Positions 41,601 through 53,600 of a stretch of DNA of 64,000 bases are shown one piece after another. A program made the position numbers and the translations under genes. Source of the stretch: Hirundichthys speculiger (lineage: Eukaryota; Chordata; Actinopteri; Beloniformes; Exocoetidae); the NCBI GenBank assembly GCA_018398805.1, contig JAGFBZ010002260.1:806001-870000 (forward strand), given 5' to 3'. The first letter of the stretch is position 1; each line of letters starts with the position of its first letter. The notes under the pieces are model-generated. The model was not told the origin of the DNA and searched no databases. It saw nothing but the letters and a program-made list of their open reading frames with translations.

Positions 41601-44600
41601 CAAAAAAAAACAAAACAAACAAACAAACAAAAAAAACTGAAATCCACATTTTCTTGTTTTACACCTCCTATCTCCACCTCTGGTGTCAAAGAAAGGAGTG
41701 AATGTAAATCATGTTTCCCTTGGCTCACACCCTGAAATCATTTGCAATTACCTAAATTAACTTAATCTGAAATGACATTGCAGTATGTTTGAAACAACAA
41801 TGAAAAATGTTATTCTTCTAAAATATTAGTTTGAGGAATACCAAGACTTAGCCCAACCTTTTCCATTTTGGTAGAACTGAAATGAACTGCAAGCAAAAAA
41901 AAAAAAATGTCCTTGAAAGTTACCGGTTGGAGCATTAAAAGCTGTAAACCTGTAACTTTATCCAAACTACAACATCTGGCCTTGAGAAACTTATCCACAA
42001 GGTGCACAACTTCTTAAAAGCAGTGTTTCTAGTCGTTTTCATTACTGTTACTCCAGAGATTAATCATGGTGTATGGGTTGTGGTTTGTTTGAACTGCTTA
42101 TTTTATTTATTTTCTTTAATGGTAAAACTATGACAGCTCACATGAATCAGCCATGGATATTTAATGCAGCATCGAGAGGAATATCCACAACATCTCTGCT
42201 TACGGTATGACTGTTAGCTACTGCGCCACCTCTCTTTTGTACTGTCATGGAATAAATCATAAAAGTAAATTATAGCTTCAGAATTTTCTTCCACCAAAAC
42301 ACATACACAAGAGTAATTTTGTCCAACTGCTGCTGGCAGTCTCATGCTTCAGTCTCTCACAGTCTCTTACTTCCAAAAACTGTTTGGACTTTATATGCCT
42401 CATGACTTTCTTTCCCTAGCTTAACAACATTGCTATTGATAGCATTTGCCAGTATGGTGGACACGTCCAAGAATGAGCATTTGTGATGCAACCAGCATTT
42501 TTAGATCAATTAGCTAAATAATAGGAGCACAGTGGGGCCTTTCAGGAGGCAGATTTTATAGACAGGAGCTAAAGCGAAGCATTTTAGATGGAATATGACA
42601 AAATTTGCTGCAGCAGTATACAGTATATGTGGGAGGATTTTATTTATTATATTTATTATATTATATTTATTATATTTTATTTTATTTATGACTTTATTTT
42701 TTAACATAAAACATATAAAACTATTCTTGTAAACCCTCAAATAAAACTGTGAACCTATAATAGAAAATAATATGAGCTCTTTAAAATGTGACGTGAAAAC
42801 TGTACACACCATAAGTTTGATTGAAGAATCTGCCACCTCTGTCTTCAGTGCAGTAAGATGCACCACCTAACTCCTGTAACTCTGAGCAGTAAAATTAGTG
42901 CCCTGCTGTAAATAACTTCTCCCGTGCTGTCCTTCAATTCCTGTGGCAGACAACAAACACCGGTCTCTGAAGACACCACAGCCTTATTTGGGCCTCCTTT
43001 GGAAACAGCCTTCGGAGAGGAGAAAACTGAAGGTAATTCTTCTTCTAATGTCTTTTTCATTATATTTCATTCTGTGCCTCTAAATGTCTGTCTGGATATT
43101 GGCTTTTGAAATATGCCTGTGTTGGGCTTTGTTACTTGTGCTGTTTAGATTATGTCAGCAGTACAATCAATAAGTCTTTCTTAACAGACCGTCATTGCCT
43201 CTCTTAGGCTGAAAGAAAGAAAGAAAGTTGTCATAGCTTTCTTTCTTTCTTCTCTCTAAGCTCTTTGAATAATTCTTCTTCTTTTTGGCTTGATGTATAT
43301 TTGTGAATTCAGTCAAACTGCCTTTACTAAGGTCACAGTTGAAATTGGCCCATAAGGTCTCACTCGTGTGCACAATGCAGCTTGTTGATATGCAGATTCT
43401 GCTTTTTCCTTCTCACATCCAGCCCTGTTGGATTAAGTGATGCAGGCTGTTGAAGGGCTCTTGGGTGTTATGTAAGCACCATTTCAGGCATTAAAAAGAA
43501 AACATCAGCTCGGCAGAAAATCCCTTTCCAAATTAATTCAGACAAGTGTAACTCTACTGTGTGTATCATTCCGCGAGGTATTCTATAAGCAGCATGTGTA
43601 AACCCCTCAATAGAAAGTCTTCAAATGTGGATAATAATCCTCTGTCATATGTTCTCTTTACTTTCTGCTGCAAGAGTATATAGGTTGGTAAATCTTAAAT
43701 TGCTGTAAAGGGGATTATTGCCTCAGCTTTAAGAAAGTCTCAACATTTTAAATGGGACATACTGTGGGTAAAAAACAAGCTTATACTTTTGGGTTCAGTG
43801 TCGTTCAGTTAGCCATTCAGATTTGGAGCCTGCGTCTCCGTTGACCAGACGTGGATTGCTTTTTTGTCTGGTGCACAGCGCAGCACCCATCATCATGTTG
43901 ACCCACAGCCTTAAAGGACATAAGTACCTGTTGGTGTACTTTATTTTTGAGTACTTTATTTTGTCCCTGGAACAGTTGGCAATAACCTGTTAGTGTGTGC
44001 CAACCCTTTTTTTTGTTGTAATGTTTTACCAACCCAGGCCTGTTCAAACGATGAGTCACAACAGCAGTGTGCCTAAAGGGGGGGATCAGCTCCAACTATA
44101 TGTGACAGAACTGCAGAAGAGCAGCTCTCTCCACCCCCAAAACTGTCTGCTCTGAACACAATATGTCAGACATTTTAGTAATAACTCAGGAAATCATGCT
44201 TACTTTAAAAGAAAAAGAAGACAATACTTGTCCCCTTCTCATGAAGTTTGTCTTGTTACAAAACACAACATTGCTGAGAGCTAATTAACAAGTATAGCCG
44301 TTTTCAAATGTATTTATTGGTTCCTGAACAACCCGTGATCAATTCCACTATTACATTGGTACAGAAATTAGATTAGAAGTTGGATCGTCCAAAGTATTTC
44401 TTTGTGCAGGTGGTTTGACTCCTCCTGGCTGCAGCCCTGTTTCAGACCTCGCATTAACATGCACCCTGAGAAATCCGATCACAAGCGGCCACTTCTTAGC
44501 TTGGGTGTTCACACCTGGCATTTAATGTGTGCTACAATGCATGTTCAGTGATCGGATCTGACTTGGCAATTTATATGCAAATAAACATTCACGTCCTTTT

Positions 44601-47600
44601 CGCTTACAAAAACCAAATGTGTTGTTATTTTTAATTGCTAAAGGCAGCAGCTGGAAATAGAAGGTAACCTGTAGCAGAAAAGAAAAGGCAAATAACAGGA
44701 AGAAACTTCATTCAACACAGGATATCAACAATACCGTTCAGGGCGTATGCAATACAAGGACAGATTTGCCACAGACACAAAGAAATCAAATGACCAAGAG
44801 ATTTATTGCAGAGAACTGCGTCAAATATCAAACTGCTTATCGCTTAAGCCAATTATGTCAGTTTATTAGGCTGTCCCTGAGTACATCCCAGCATGCTTTC
44901 ATGTTCAGACCAGAAAAAGAATGTGGACGCAAGTGTCCCAGATTACCTTTGAAGGTGTCCAGAGTGATCAGATCTGAATCAACGCTGGAATTTCTTCATG
45001 ACTTGCATTAACTTTGGCCACTTGTGATCAGATTTACTCAGATTTTAATGCAAGGGTGGAACTAGAAATCTAGAAATCTGTTTACTCTCAGTAAAGATTT
45101 TATTGACATGCTGACATCTTTGTTTCTGCTCAAAAACATCATGCTTTTTATGCCCCAAAGTATCAGAAACCTATTAACTGTTTTGCTCTTAATGCCCTTC
45201 ACGTGGCCTTCTCTGTCCCCTCCCGAACTTAGTGGTTCTTTCTGAGTCTGATGTCTGGGGGACTCCTCTCTCAGAGCCCGAATCCTCTTTGACAAGAGCC
45301 TTCCCCACAGGAAGTAAGTTTGGTAATTCGCTGCTCAATGTGGCACATCTTCTCATCTCCCTGGAATGACTGCGCAGACCCTCATCATCAGACTAACAAA
45401 TAGATGTTGGAATTATCCTGATTAATCAACCATGTGGCCATGATATTGTCCTTCCTTTTCAAACAGACCAATGTAGCCTGTTTCATCTCATCAGCCATTT
45501 CACACACAGTATTTGTAGTCAATTATAAAGGAGATGTTCAATACTTGGCTCTTTGCACCAACCCCCTCTTCCCTTGTTGCGCCCCTCCCTTGCATTTGGC
45601 ATGATAGTTGTTGAACTCTACAGTTCTGTGCTGCATGGTGGATGGTTTATTTATCATTGCTGTATTTTGGCAGGGAATGGTAGTAGCTGTCATTTATAAA
45701 TGCAAACATTCAGTTTTTTAAGTTATATGTAAATCTGTTATGCCACCCCTTCCTTTTTTTAAGGTTTCCAAAGTCATGGGACAGTCCTCCATGAGCTGCA
45801 AGGGGAGACAATAAATAATTTTGAATAGCTACCTTTTTATTTGTTATATTTTGAGGATTATCCATAATTAAGCTTGTAATATAATTTCAGCTCCTCCTCC
45901 ACTTCCACCCAAGAATGTTCCAACAACTCCCCCAACGACTGGACCCCCCTGTGCAGATAACGCTGGTGAGGTTTTGTTGTCTTTTGATTCATTTTGATCA
46001 GAATCTCATCCACCTATTACGTCCACCCTATTGCCTTATGACTTTCTCTGTCAGTATGTTTGCCTCACTGTTTGTGACGTTTTCTCTTCTTCTGTTAACT
46101 TTCTAAGCACTGTTTCAAATACAGACTTTGACTGGCCATTGATTGTCTTTGTTTCAAAAGAACTGGCAGACGCAGACAGCTCAACTCGGAAGTCCTCAAT
46201 AGCTGACTTGGACAACATTTTTGGACCAGAGCAGGCTCCCTCTGCTGCCGAAGATACAAATGACAATTGGGTCTGCTTCAGTGAACGGTCTCCTGACCAG
46301 CCACCTCTACCAAAGGATTCTGCACCCCTGCTACCCTCCTCACCACCTCCACCAGAAGAACCAGCACCTCCACCACCAGCCTCCCCCCCTCCGCCTGAAT
46401 CTCCTGCTCCTCCCTTACCTACATCACCACCTCCCCCAGAAGAGCCTACGCCCCCTCTCCCTACCTCTCCTCCCACAAAAGAAGGTCCTGCACTTCCTCT
46501 ACCAACCTCCCCACCTCCTTCAGGGGAACCCGCTGCTCCACCGGTAGGGTCAGGTCCAGCCACACCAGAAGACAGAAATCCTCTCACACTCACCACCTCT
46601 CCACCCCCTGCATCAAAGGAGCTTACATCACCTCCTGCTTCTTCACCTCCTCCTCTTAACTTACCTGCCATTGTCCCGACAGTCCCTGGCCCTAAAGCAG
46701 ACAGTCCTCCTGGAGTGACTTCTCCTCCTGAAGAACCTGCAGCTCAGTCAGTTTCGCCACCCTCTGTTCTCTCTCAAGAGGAACAGCCCAAGAACACAGA
46801 TGCCCCTCATCCCAAAGAGAGTGATGATGAAGTAATCACCTCACCCAAAGATGCTAGCCAGGAAAGTCGGAGTTCACCGCCGCCTCCTCCTCCTCCAACA
46901 TACCGGGCAGTGGTCTCATCACCAGGTCCCACATCTGGAGCCACTGGTACAAGTAGCGGTGAGTAGTGCATCATTCCAGCTAGAATGTGGTCACAGAAGT
47001 TTCTCAGAGCTCTTGTTAAAAATAACTGACTTTCTTGCAGCCACAAAACAACGGTAATCAGTTATTAAAATTCTGCCTGAACCTTTTTACATAAATTTGA
47101 AGTAAAATGATAATTTCCTGGTCCTTGTGTCATACATATTTTGTTTTATTTTTTTAAATACCTTTTACACAAATATAATCAGAAATAGAGATTGAGATTA
47201 TTTTGTTGTTAAGAAGTGGTAGTATTGCAAGCACACAACTGTGCTATTGAACCCTGCAATAGTTGTCCAAGCTTTCCTACTGACTTTTATGAAGCCACCG
47301 TTTGGTTCTTTTCTCCTCTGCAGGGTCCTCCTCACCTGTACGACCTGCCACCCCTTCGTCAGTAAATCCAACCCCACCCCCACCTCCACCTCGGCCCCCT
47401 TCACGCCCCAAGCTTCCTCCGGGAAAGCCTTCTGTGGGAGATGCGGTAAAATCAATTAGCAGTGCTGCAAGACTTAAATTATGAGTTCTATATATTTTAG
47501 TCAGGATCTATTGATTTATTGAGCTTAACCTGATGTTGCTTAGCCCTTTCAGATGGTTAAATATGTTTAACCAAAAATATAGATGGTAAACAATGAAATA

Positions 47601-50600
47601 ATTATTTCCCTTATTCTTGTCCTGTTTATATTTTCAGAATCGACCATTCAGCCCACCGATACACTCAGCAAGCCCTCCCCCCTCTGCCCCGTTGGCGCGA
47701 GCCGAGAGCACGTCCTCCATCTCGTCGACCAACTCCCTGAGTGCAGCCACCACGCCTACCGTCAGCAAGGAGCTCTGCGTGTCTGTGTCAGGTGTGTGAA
47801 CCGAAGCTGTGCACCTTCACCGGTCACAACTGAATTTACCTGTTCATGTTTTACATTAAAGTTCTTCTATTATTTATTTCATGGACTGGCCCTGTTGTCT
47901 CTTTTGTGTTTGGCGAGTCATTAGTTTCTTTGTATTTCTTATTTTTATTATTATGATTATTATTTATTTATGCATTTATTTTTTGCTTTAATGGTGACAG
48001 TTTTTGAAAAAAAAAATACTTGATTTGAATGAATGTTATCATTCATATAGTCACTGTTTCGTAGCATTAAGCCAGTACGCACCATGACAATCTGTGCATA
48101 TGTACCACCTCTGCAGGTTTACAGATGTGCAATGCAATAATCCTGTATTTTCATTATTATTGCATTTTAAATCAGGTTCTTTAAAAAAATCTCAAATGGC
48201 AGATAAACATTAAATATTGCACTCATATGCATGCAAATTGTGAGTGGGAGGTGAAAACACAAGGCAAGGTATTATTAAAGTGAAAATACTCCAAGAAAAA
48301 GACTCCTTTAATGAGCTGGTGATGCAACAACAGTTTATGCACCTTCAGAGTCAGTGTTGGAGGGTGGCTGCAGTGGGTAGTGATTAGTGGATACTGTCAA
48401 AACTCACTAGGCTCTTAACAAAGCTGAGTCATATTTGATTAAAAAAAAAAAAACATACTCATTGCAGTCATGTTAAATAAAAACACAGTTGCTGATTGGA
48501 GAATGATTTCAAAAAGATTTCAGGAACTTCACTGGCTTTAATTTGTCAGTTTAATAAATAGCTTTATCAAATCCAAAATAAATGTGTAAATTTGACTGAA
48601 ATATGTACTAGATCCCATAATTTAAGCACTATTTATGCATGATGGCTTTGCTGATGGGCCAGAAAATCTGTTGGGCCTTACAGCAAGGAAAAGGTCACAG
48701 ATGCTGTTTTAATCGTAAACTGCCCCCTTTGCAGTTCCACTGCTTTCAGTTTTGACATTTTCATCACATTTACATTCAAGATGTTTGTTTCTTTTACAGC
48801 TGATTGTTTTATATGCATGACGGTGCTTATTTCAATTCTCTTTATTATTTCTGTTTTGTTTGTTTGCCGTTTGTCCTTTTATTTGGTCTTTGGCATGTCA
48901 GAAGACGATGCTTATGTAGACAAACTGCCGACCTTTAAAAGACACTTTGACTCGTTTGCAGGTATGGTAACGCTCCTCTCTCAGCGAGGACAGGGGACGG
49001 GTCGGGTACATGGAATACCATCATAGTCAATAAAAAATAAATAAGTAATGAGTAACTTCATGTTTATACTACAACATACAGAGTTGGTGAAATTATTCAG
49101 GGAACTTCATTTGAAAAGTCCCTGAAACAAATTTAATTGTTATGTGTCAAACTATGATATCTCTTGTATATATTAGCATTTTTCTCATGCCCAAATTCAT
49201 TTCACGGTACAAATCAGTATTTAATCTGTTTATTTGATATTGATTAAATGGCATTTCATAGGGACTGGGGTTGGGAGTCCATCTTTGTGAATTTTAACCT
49301 GTTTGGTGCTCTTTACCCAGAGTGCTTTTGAAGGGTAAAGGGTAAAGAGTGTCAGTCAAAGCGCTGGTATTCAAACATTGAGAGCAGGTCTTTGCTTTCT
49401 ACGTGCTCTGTTTTTAAACCTCACATAATTTGGCAAAACTCATACGAGATTGTGAAATATCTAAAAAGACCATCTCTCTGCTGTTGTTTGAATACCTGCT
49501 TGTCTCACTCTCGTACTTCAGGTTTTCATCTTAGGCACATATCAAACATTTGTGTGGTTTTTTTTTTTGGTTTTTTGTTTTTGTCCCTCCAGATATGGAA
49601 GCAATTTTCTGTCAGTTGATCATTTTTCTTCATTATTTTGCTTTTATCAGCTCATACTTTTCCCAGACATTTAATATTTTTCATATTTGACATCTTTCCT
49701 TTCTACCTGCCTTTCTCATGCTATCTTTTTCTCTCTGGCTTGTTCTGTTGAATATCACAAATAAAACATACCTGAAGAAAATGAAAGGCCATAGTGAATA
49801 CTCTCCAAGGAGATTTAAAAAGAAAAAACTCTTCCTCTTTGTCCGTCTGCCTGCTTGTGAGACCTTTCTCTCTGTTTTAGACTGTGGTGTCACAGTCCAT
49901 GTCACCATGGCAACCGCCCATCTCTTCTTTTTGGCAACACATTTTTTTTGTGCACAGAGTTGGGTGCAGTCCCTCCCAGATATCTTCACTCTCAATTTGC
50001 ACCACAGGAGTGCATCTGGTTGTTTGTGTGCAGTGTGTTCAGCATGTGTGAAGAGCTCCTCCTTGAAATGGATCTTGCCAGTCTCTCGTTCTCTCTCTCA
50101 GACACACACATTCATAACGCACCCTCTCGAGCATGCTGTCGGTTCGGCCAGAGCCTCTCTGGTTGCCAGGAGTTAGGAATGAGAATTAGGTTCAAATAAG
50201 GTCAACCAACCTCTTAATCATCTCACTCCCAAACTTGAACCCTGACACCCGTCTTTCATAACCGGCCACAGAGTCTAAACACCTGCCCTTTTGTATCGAC
50301 ATGAAAAGCTGTTCTCATCGTTCCATCACTCACCACTGTGTTCGTCTGGTGACTCATTCGTTGACACACCTTTGCTCATGGGACCTCACAACAACAATAA
50401 TGTTGAACCAGAAGAAAGCCTGCGTTGCTCTGCAGGGATGATTGTTTTCTTTACTTTTATGCTCAAACATCATTTCTAATATGAGGTTAAATATTTCATT
50501 CTGGAAATTACTTAAAAATAGAAACAAATTCACTTTCATACATCTGCAGAGTACTTAAGGAACCAGGAAGGCCTACGCCACCTAAGAAGGGTGGACAAAC

Positions 50601-53600
50601 ATTGCTAAAGATATCATCTTCTGATATTCTTGTGAGTTGATGTGACATATGTGTGCTTTTACTTTTTAAAGCTGCTGCAACACATGCAATTCAAGGTAAA
50701 CACTATCGTAATTATCGTAATATTCTTGATTTTTCACACTCCCCCCTTAGCTTAAAAATACATATTATCATGGACAGTTTCAGGTTGTCTAGAAAACCTG
50801 CAGTCAACTGGTTTCCAAACCTCTTTGCATGTTTTCTCTAAAATAGAGCCAATTTGTCTGTTGTATCACAGGTTTAATTTGTAAGTTCAGTTTTATTCTA
50901 TTCTCCCCAAACGTTGATATTTGAACAATAAAAAAAAAACACTCACTCCTTCATTCAGAGTTCTCCAAAAAAGCATGCCCATCATGACCTCCCCACTTAA
51001 TGTGCACAGGTACGACCCCTGCCCCTGTTGGTGGTTGTTACGGTTTGGGGGTAGACTGATCCCACTCTTCTTATCCAGTTTACTCAGCCATGGCTGTGCA
51101 TGAAAACCAGGGTTTTCAAACAAAAATCCTTTGTGCCACTTTAAATAGTTTTTAGAGACATAAGAAGTTCACACTATCCTTTTTTTTTTTTTCAGAAAGC
51201 ATATATACTCACCAGCCACTTTATAAGGTACATCTGTTTAATTGCCTGTTAACACAAATAGCTGATCAGCCAATCACATGTCAGCAACTCAATGCATTTA
51301 GCCATGTGGACATGGCCAAGACAACTTGCTGAAGTTCAAATCAAGGATCAGAACGAGGAAGAAAGGTGATTTAAGTGACTTTGAACGAGGCCTAGAAGTT
51401 GATGTCAGACAGGCTGCTGTGAGTATTTCAGAAATTGGATCTTCTTGGATTTCAACCCACAACCATCTTTAGTGTTTACAGAGAAGGGTCAAAAAAAGAG
51501 AAAATATCCAGTAAGCAGCAGCTGTTTGGATGAAAATGCCTTGTTGATGTCAGAGGTCAGAAGAGAATAGGCAGACTGATTGGAGATGGTACAAAGGCAT
51601 CAGTAACTCAAATTACAGCATTAGGGTACAACCAAGGTGTGCAGAATACCATCTCTGAACGCACAACACATCAAACCTTGGAGCTGATGGGCTACAGCAG
51701 CAGAAGATCACACCAGCTACCACTCCTGTCAGCTAAGACTAAACAACTGAGGATACAATTCACTCAGGCTCTCCATAATTGGACAATAGAAGATTGGAAA
51801 CATGTTGCCTGATCTGATGAGTCTCAGTTTAAGTTGTGACATTCAGATGGTCAGAATTGGGCGTAAATGAGGTGAAAGTCTGGATCCAACCTGCCTTGTA
51901 TCAATGGTTCAGTGCAGTTAGTGGTGTAATGGTCACTAACTGTCACAAAACTTTAATCAGGGAAAGAAATATTTCCAACACATTGTTGAATATATGGCAA
52001 CAATGGTTAGGGTGGTACTTAAAGCAGAAAAGGGTCCATTCCATTATGAGCAAGGTGGACCCAATAAGGTGGCTGGTGAGAAAGAAGTTGGTCTGTACAG
52101 CAGAAGTATAGTTTTGATTTTGATTTTTGATTTTATTTTACCTTATATCTTAATCACCTTTTGGCTCCTCCAAGAAAGATACCACATCATAGTACACATT
52201 TTTATGGCTTCTCTTTGTTCCTAGGTATGTAATAGGGGTGCAATTTTCAGTTGTTTTGATTAAACCAATTTTACCATTTCTGAACAGCAGCTTCCAACTT
52301 CCACCTACCTCATATGCAAGCTGGACTGGAAACAAAGTATATTTGTTCGAGATGTTAATGAGGGCTTTCCTGCACCCCGCTGCAGCTTAGTTTTATTGTC
52401 TGTAAGAGTAAAGTTGAGCCTGGTCTTCAGAGCTCCTTTAAGCTACATCTTTATTTCCACCGTCCTGCCCGGGCATACACAGCCTGTGAAATGTGGTATG
52501 GAGTACCTCTCTGTGCGTCACAGCCCCCCGTCTTCCTGCTGTGACCTGGATTCAGCCTCAATGCTGTCCTCTGCAGGACGTCTTTGTACATAGCATTCGC
52601 CATTTTTCTGTTTTCATAATTTGAAAAGAAGAGATCTGGAGGAAAAAAAAGGTGAGCACAGGCAGACTTAGGGATGGACGAGCATGCGGTTGATGCATGT
52701 AGCTGATTAAATAAGTACCAGATAGCCTCCTGGAACATCAGCTTGTTTTTTTTGCAGTGGGTTCTGGCTGTTGGTTTCAGCACCATAGTGTCAGCTCAAC
52801 GGGTTCTCTGACTTCTGTACTGCTCATTTCAACATACCGAGTTGCAGCGCTGCACCCATCCACATCCCCAAGTCCTGACCCTCACTCTCTCTACCTCACA
52901 CATTCAAGCATCCACCAGAGAGCATCCTGTGTCACCCATCTTGTCTTCTGTCCTGGCGGTGTCTCGGCGCTCTGTCCCTTCTCTCCCCCGCGGCCTCAAC
53001 ACACTTCACTCCACTTCACTGTGACGTGTGATAGACCTGCCATGTGAGACTCACACTTCTGTCCTTCTCTCCCCTTCTCACCCACCTCCCTTCCTTCCAT
53101 CCCTCAACCTTCTCGTCCTTCTCTTCTGACCCCACCTCCCTTTCCCCTTCCTCCACCCCTCCACCCGCACAGAGAATGACCAGCCATCCCTTGTATGGTT
53201 TGACAGAGGGAAGTTTTATTTAACCTTTGAAGGTAAGTTTTCTCTGCACCAGGTTAGCGTGCACACACACATGCACTCTTCCGAGGCTTGTCTTTACAAG
53301 TTCTGCCCGTTCCTCTGCCCTGTCCTTTCACTCCTATCCGCCTCCCTCCCAATCCCTCCATCACTCTGATGCACGCCATGCTAACTCATGGTTGAGCCCA
53401 CCGTATCTGCACTCAAATATCTGGTATAATATCTATTACCTTCTTTCCTCCTGAAATTATTCATTCTCATTTCATCTGCGCTGACCACCTTCCATTCTCC
53501 GGGGACTCATCTTACTTTGTGCACTCTACTAATTACTTTGCCTTGACTTTCTTCCCTGTTGGGCATCTGGGTTTTTGGTGATCTTTACCTTCTCTGCTTC

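Larger units (their letters stand above)
43033..45232 (+). other. sgip1 intron 12
   Basis: 2200 bp. It contains a GAAA/TTTC hairpin at 43213-43251 and a DNA-transposon-like element at 44449-45053, both described separately. Confidence 0.75.
48962..53172 (+). other. sgip1 intron 18
   Basis: 4.2 kb. It contains an RFX X-box at 49901, a deleted Tc1 copy at 51206-52081 and a CU-rich tract of about 130 bases (53040-53170) just before the next exon. The stretches between them hold nothing that I recognise. Confidence 0.75.

Noticed and set aside
46051..46671. Long minus-strand frame rich in glycine
   Set aside because: It is the antisense shadow of the proline-rich exon 15; CCN codons read as NGG/GGN on the other strand.
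48781..49026. Independent small gene with a hydrophobic N-terminus
   Set aside because: Only the 60-nt block with splice borders fits the sgip1 frame; the rest is the T-rich acceptor tract and intron.
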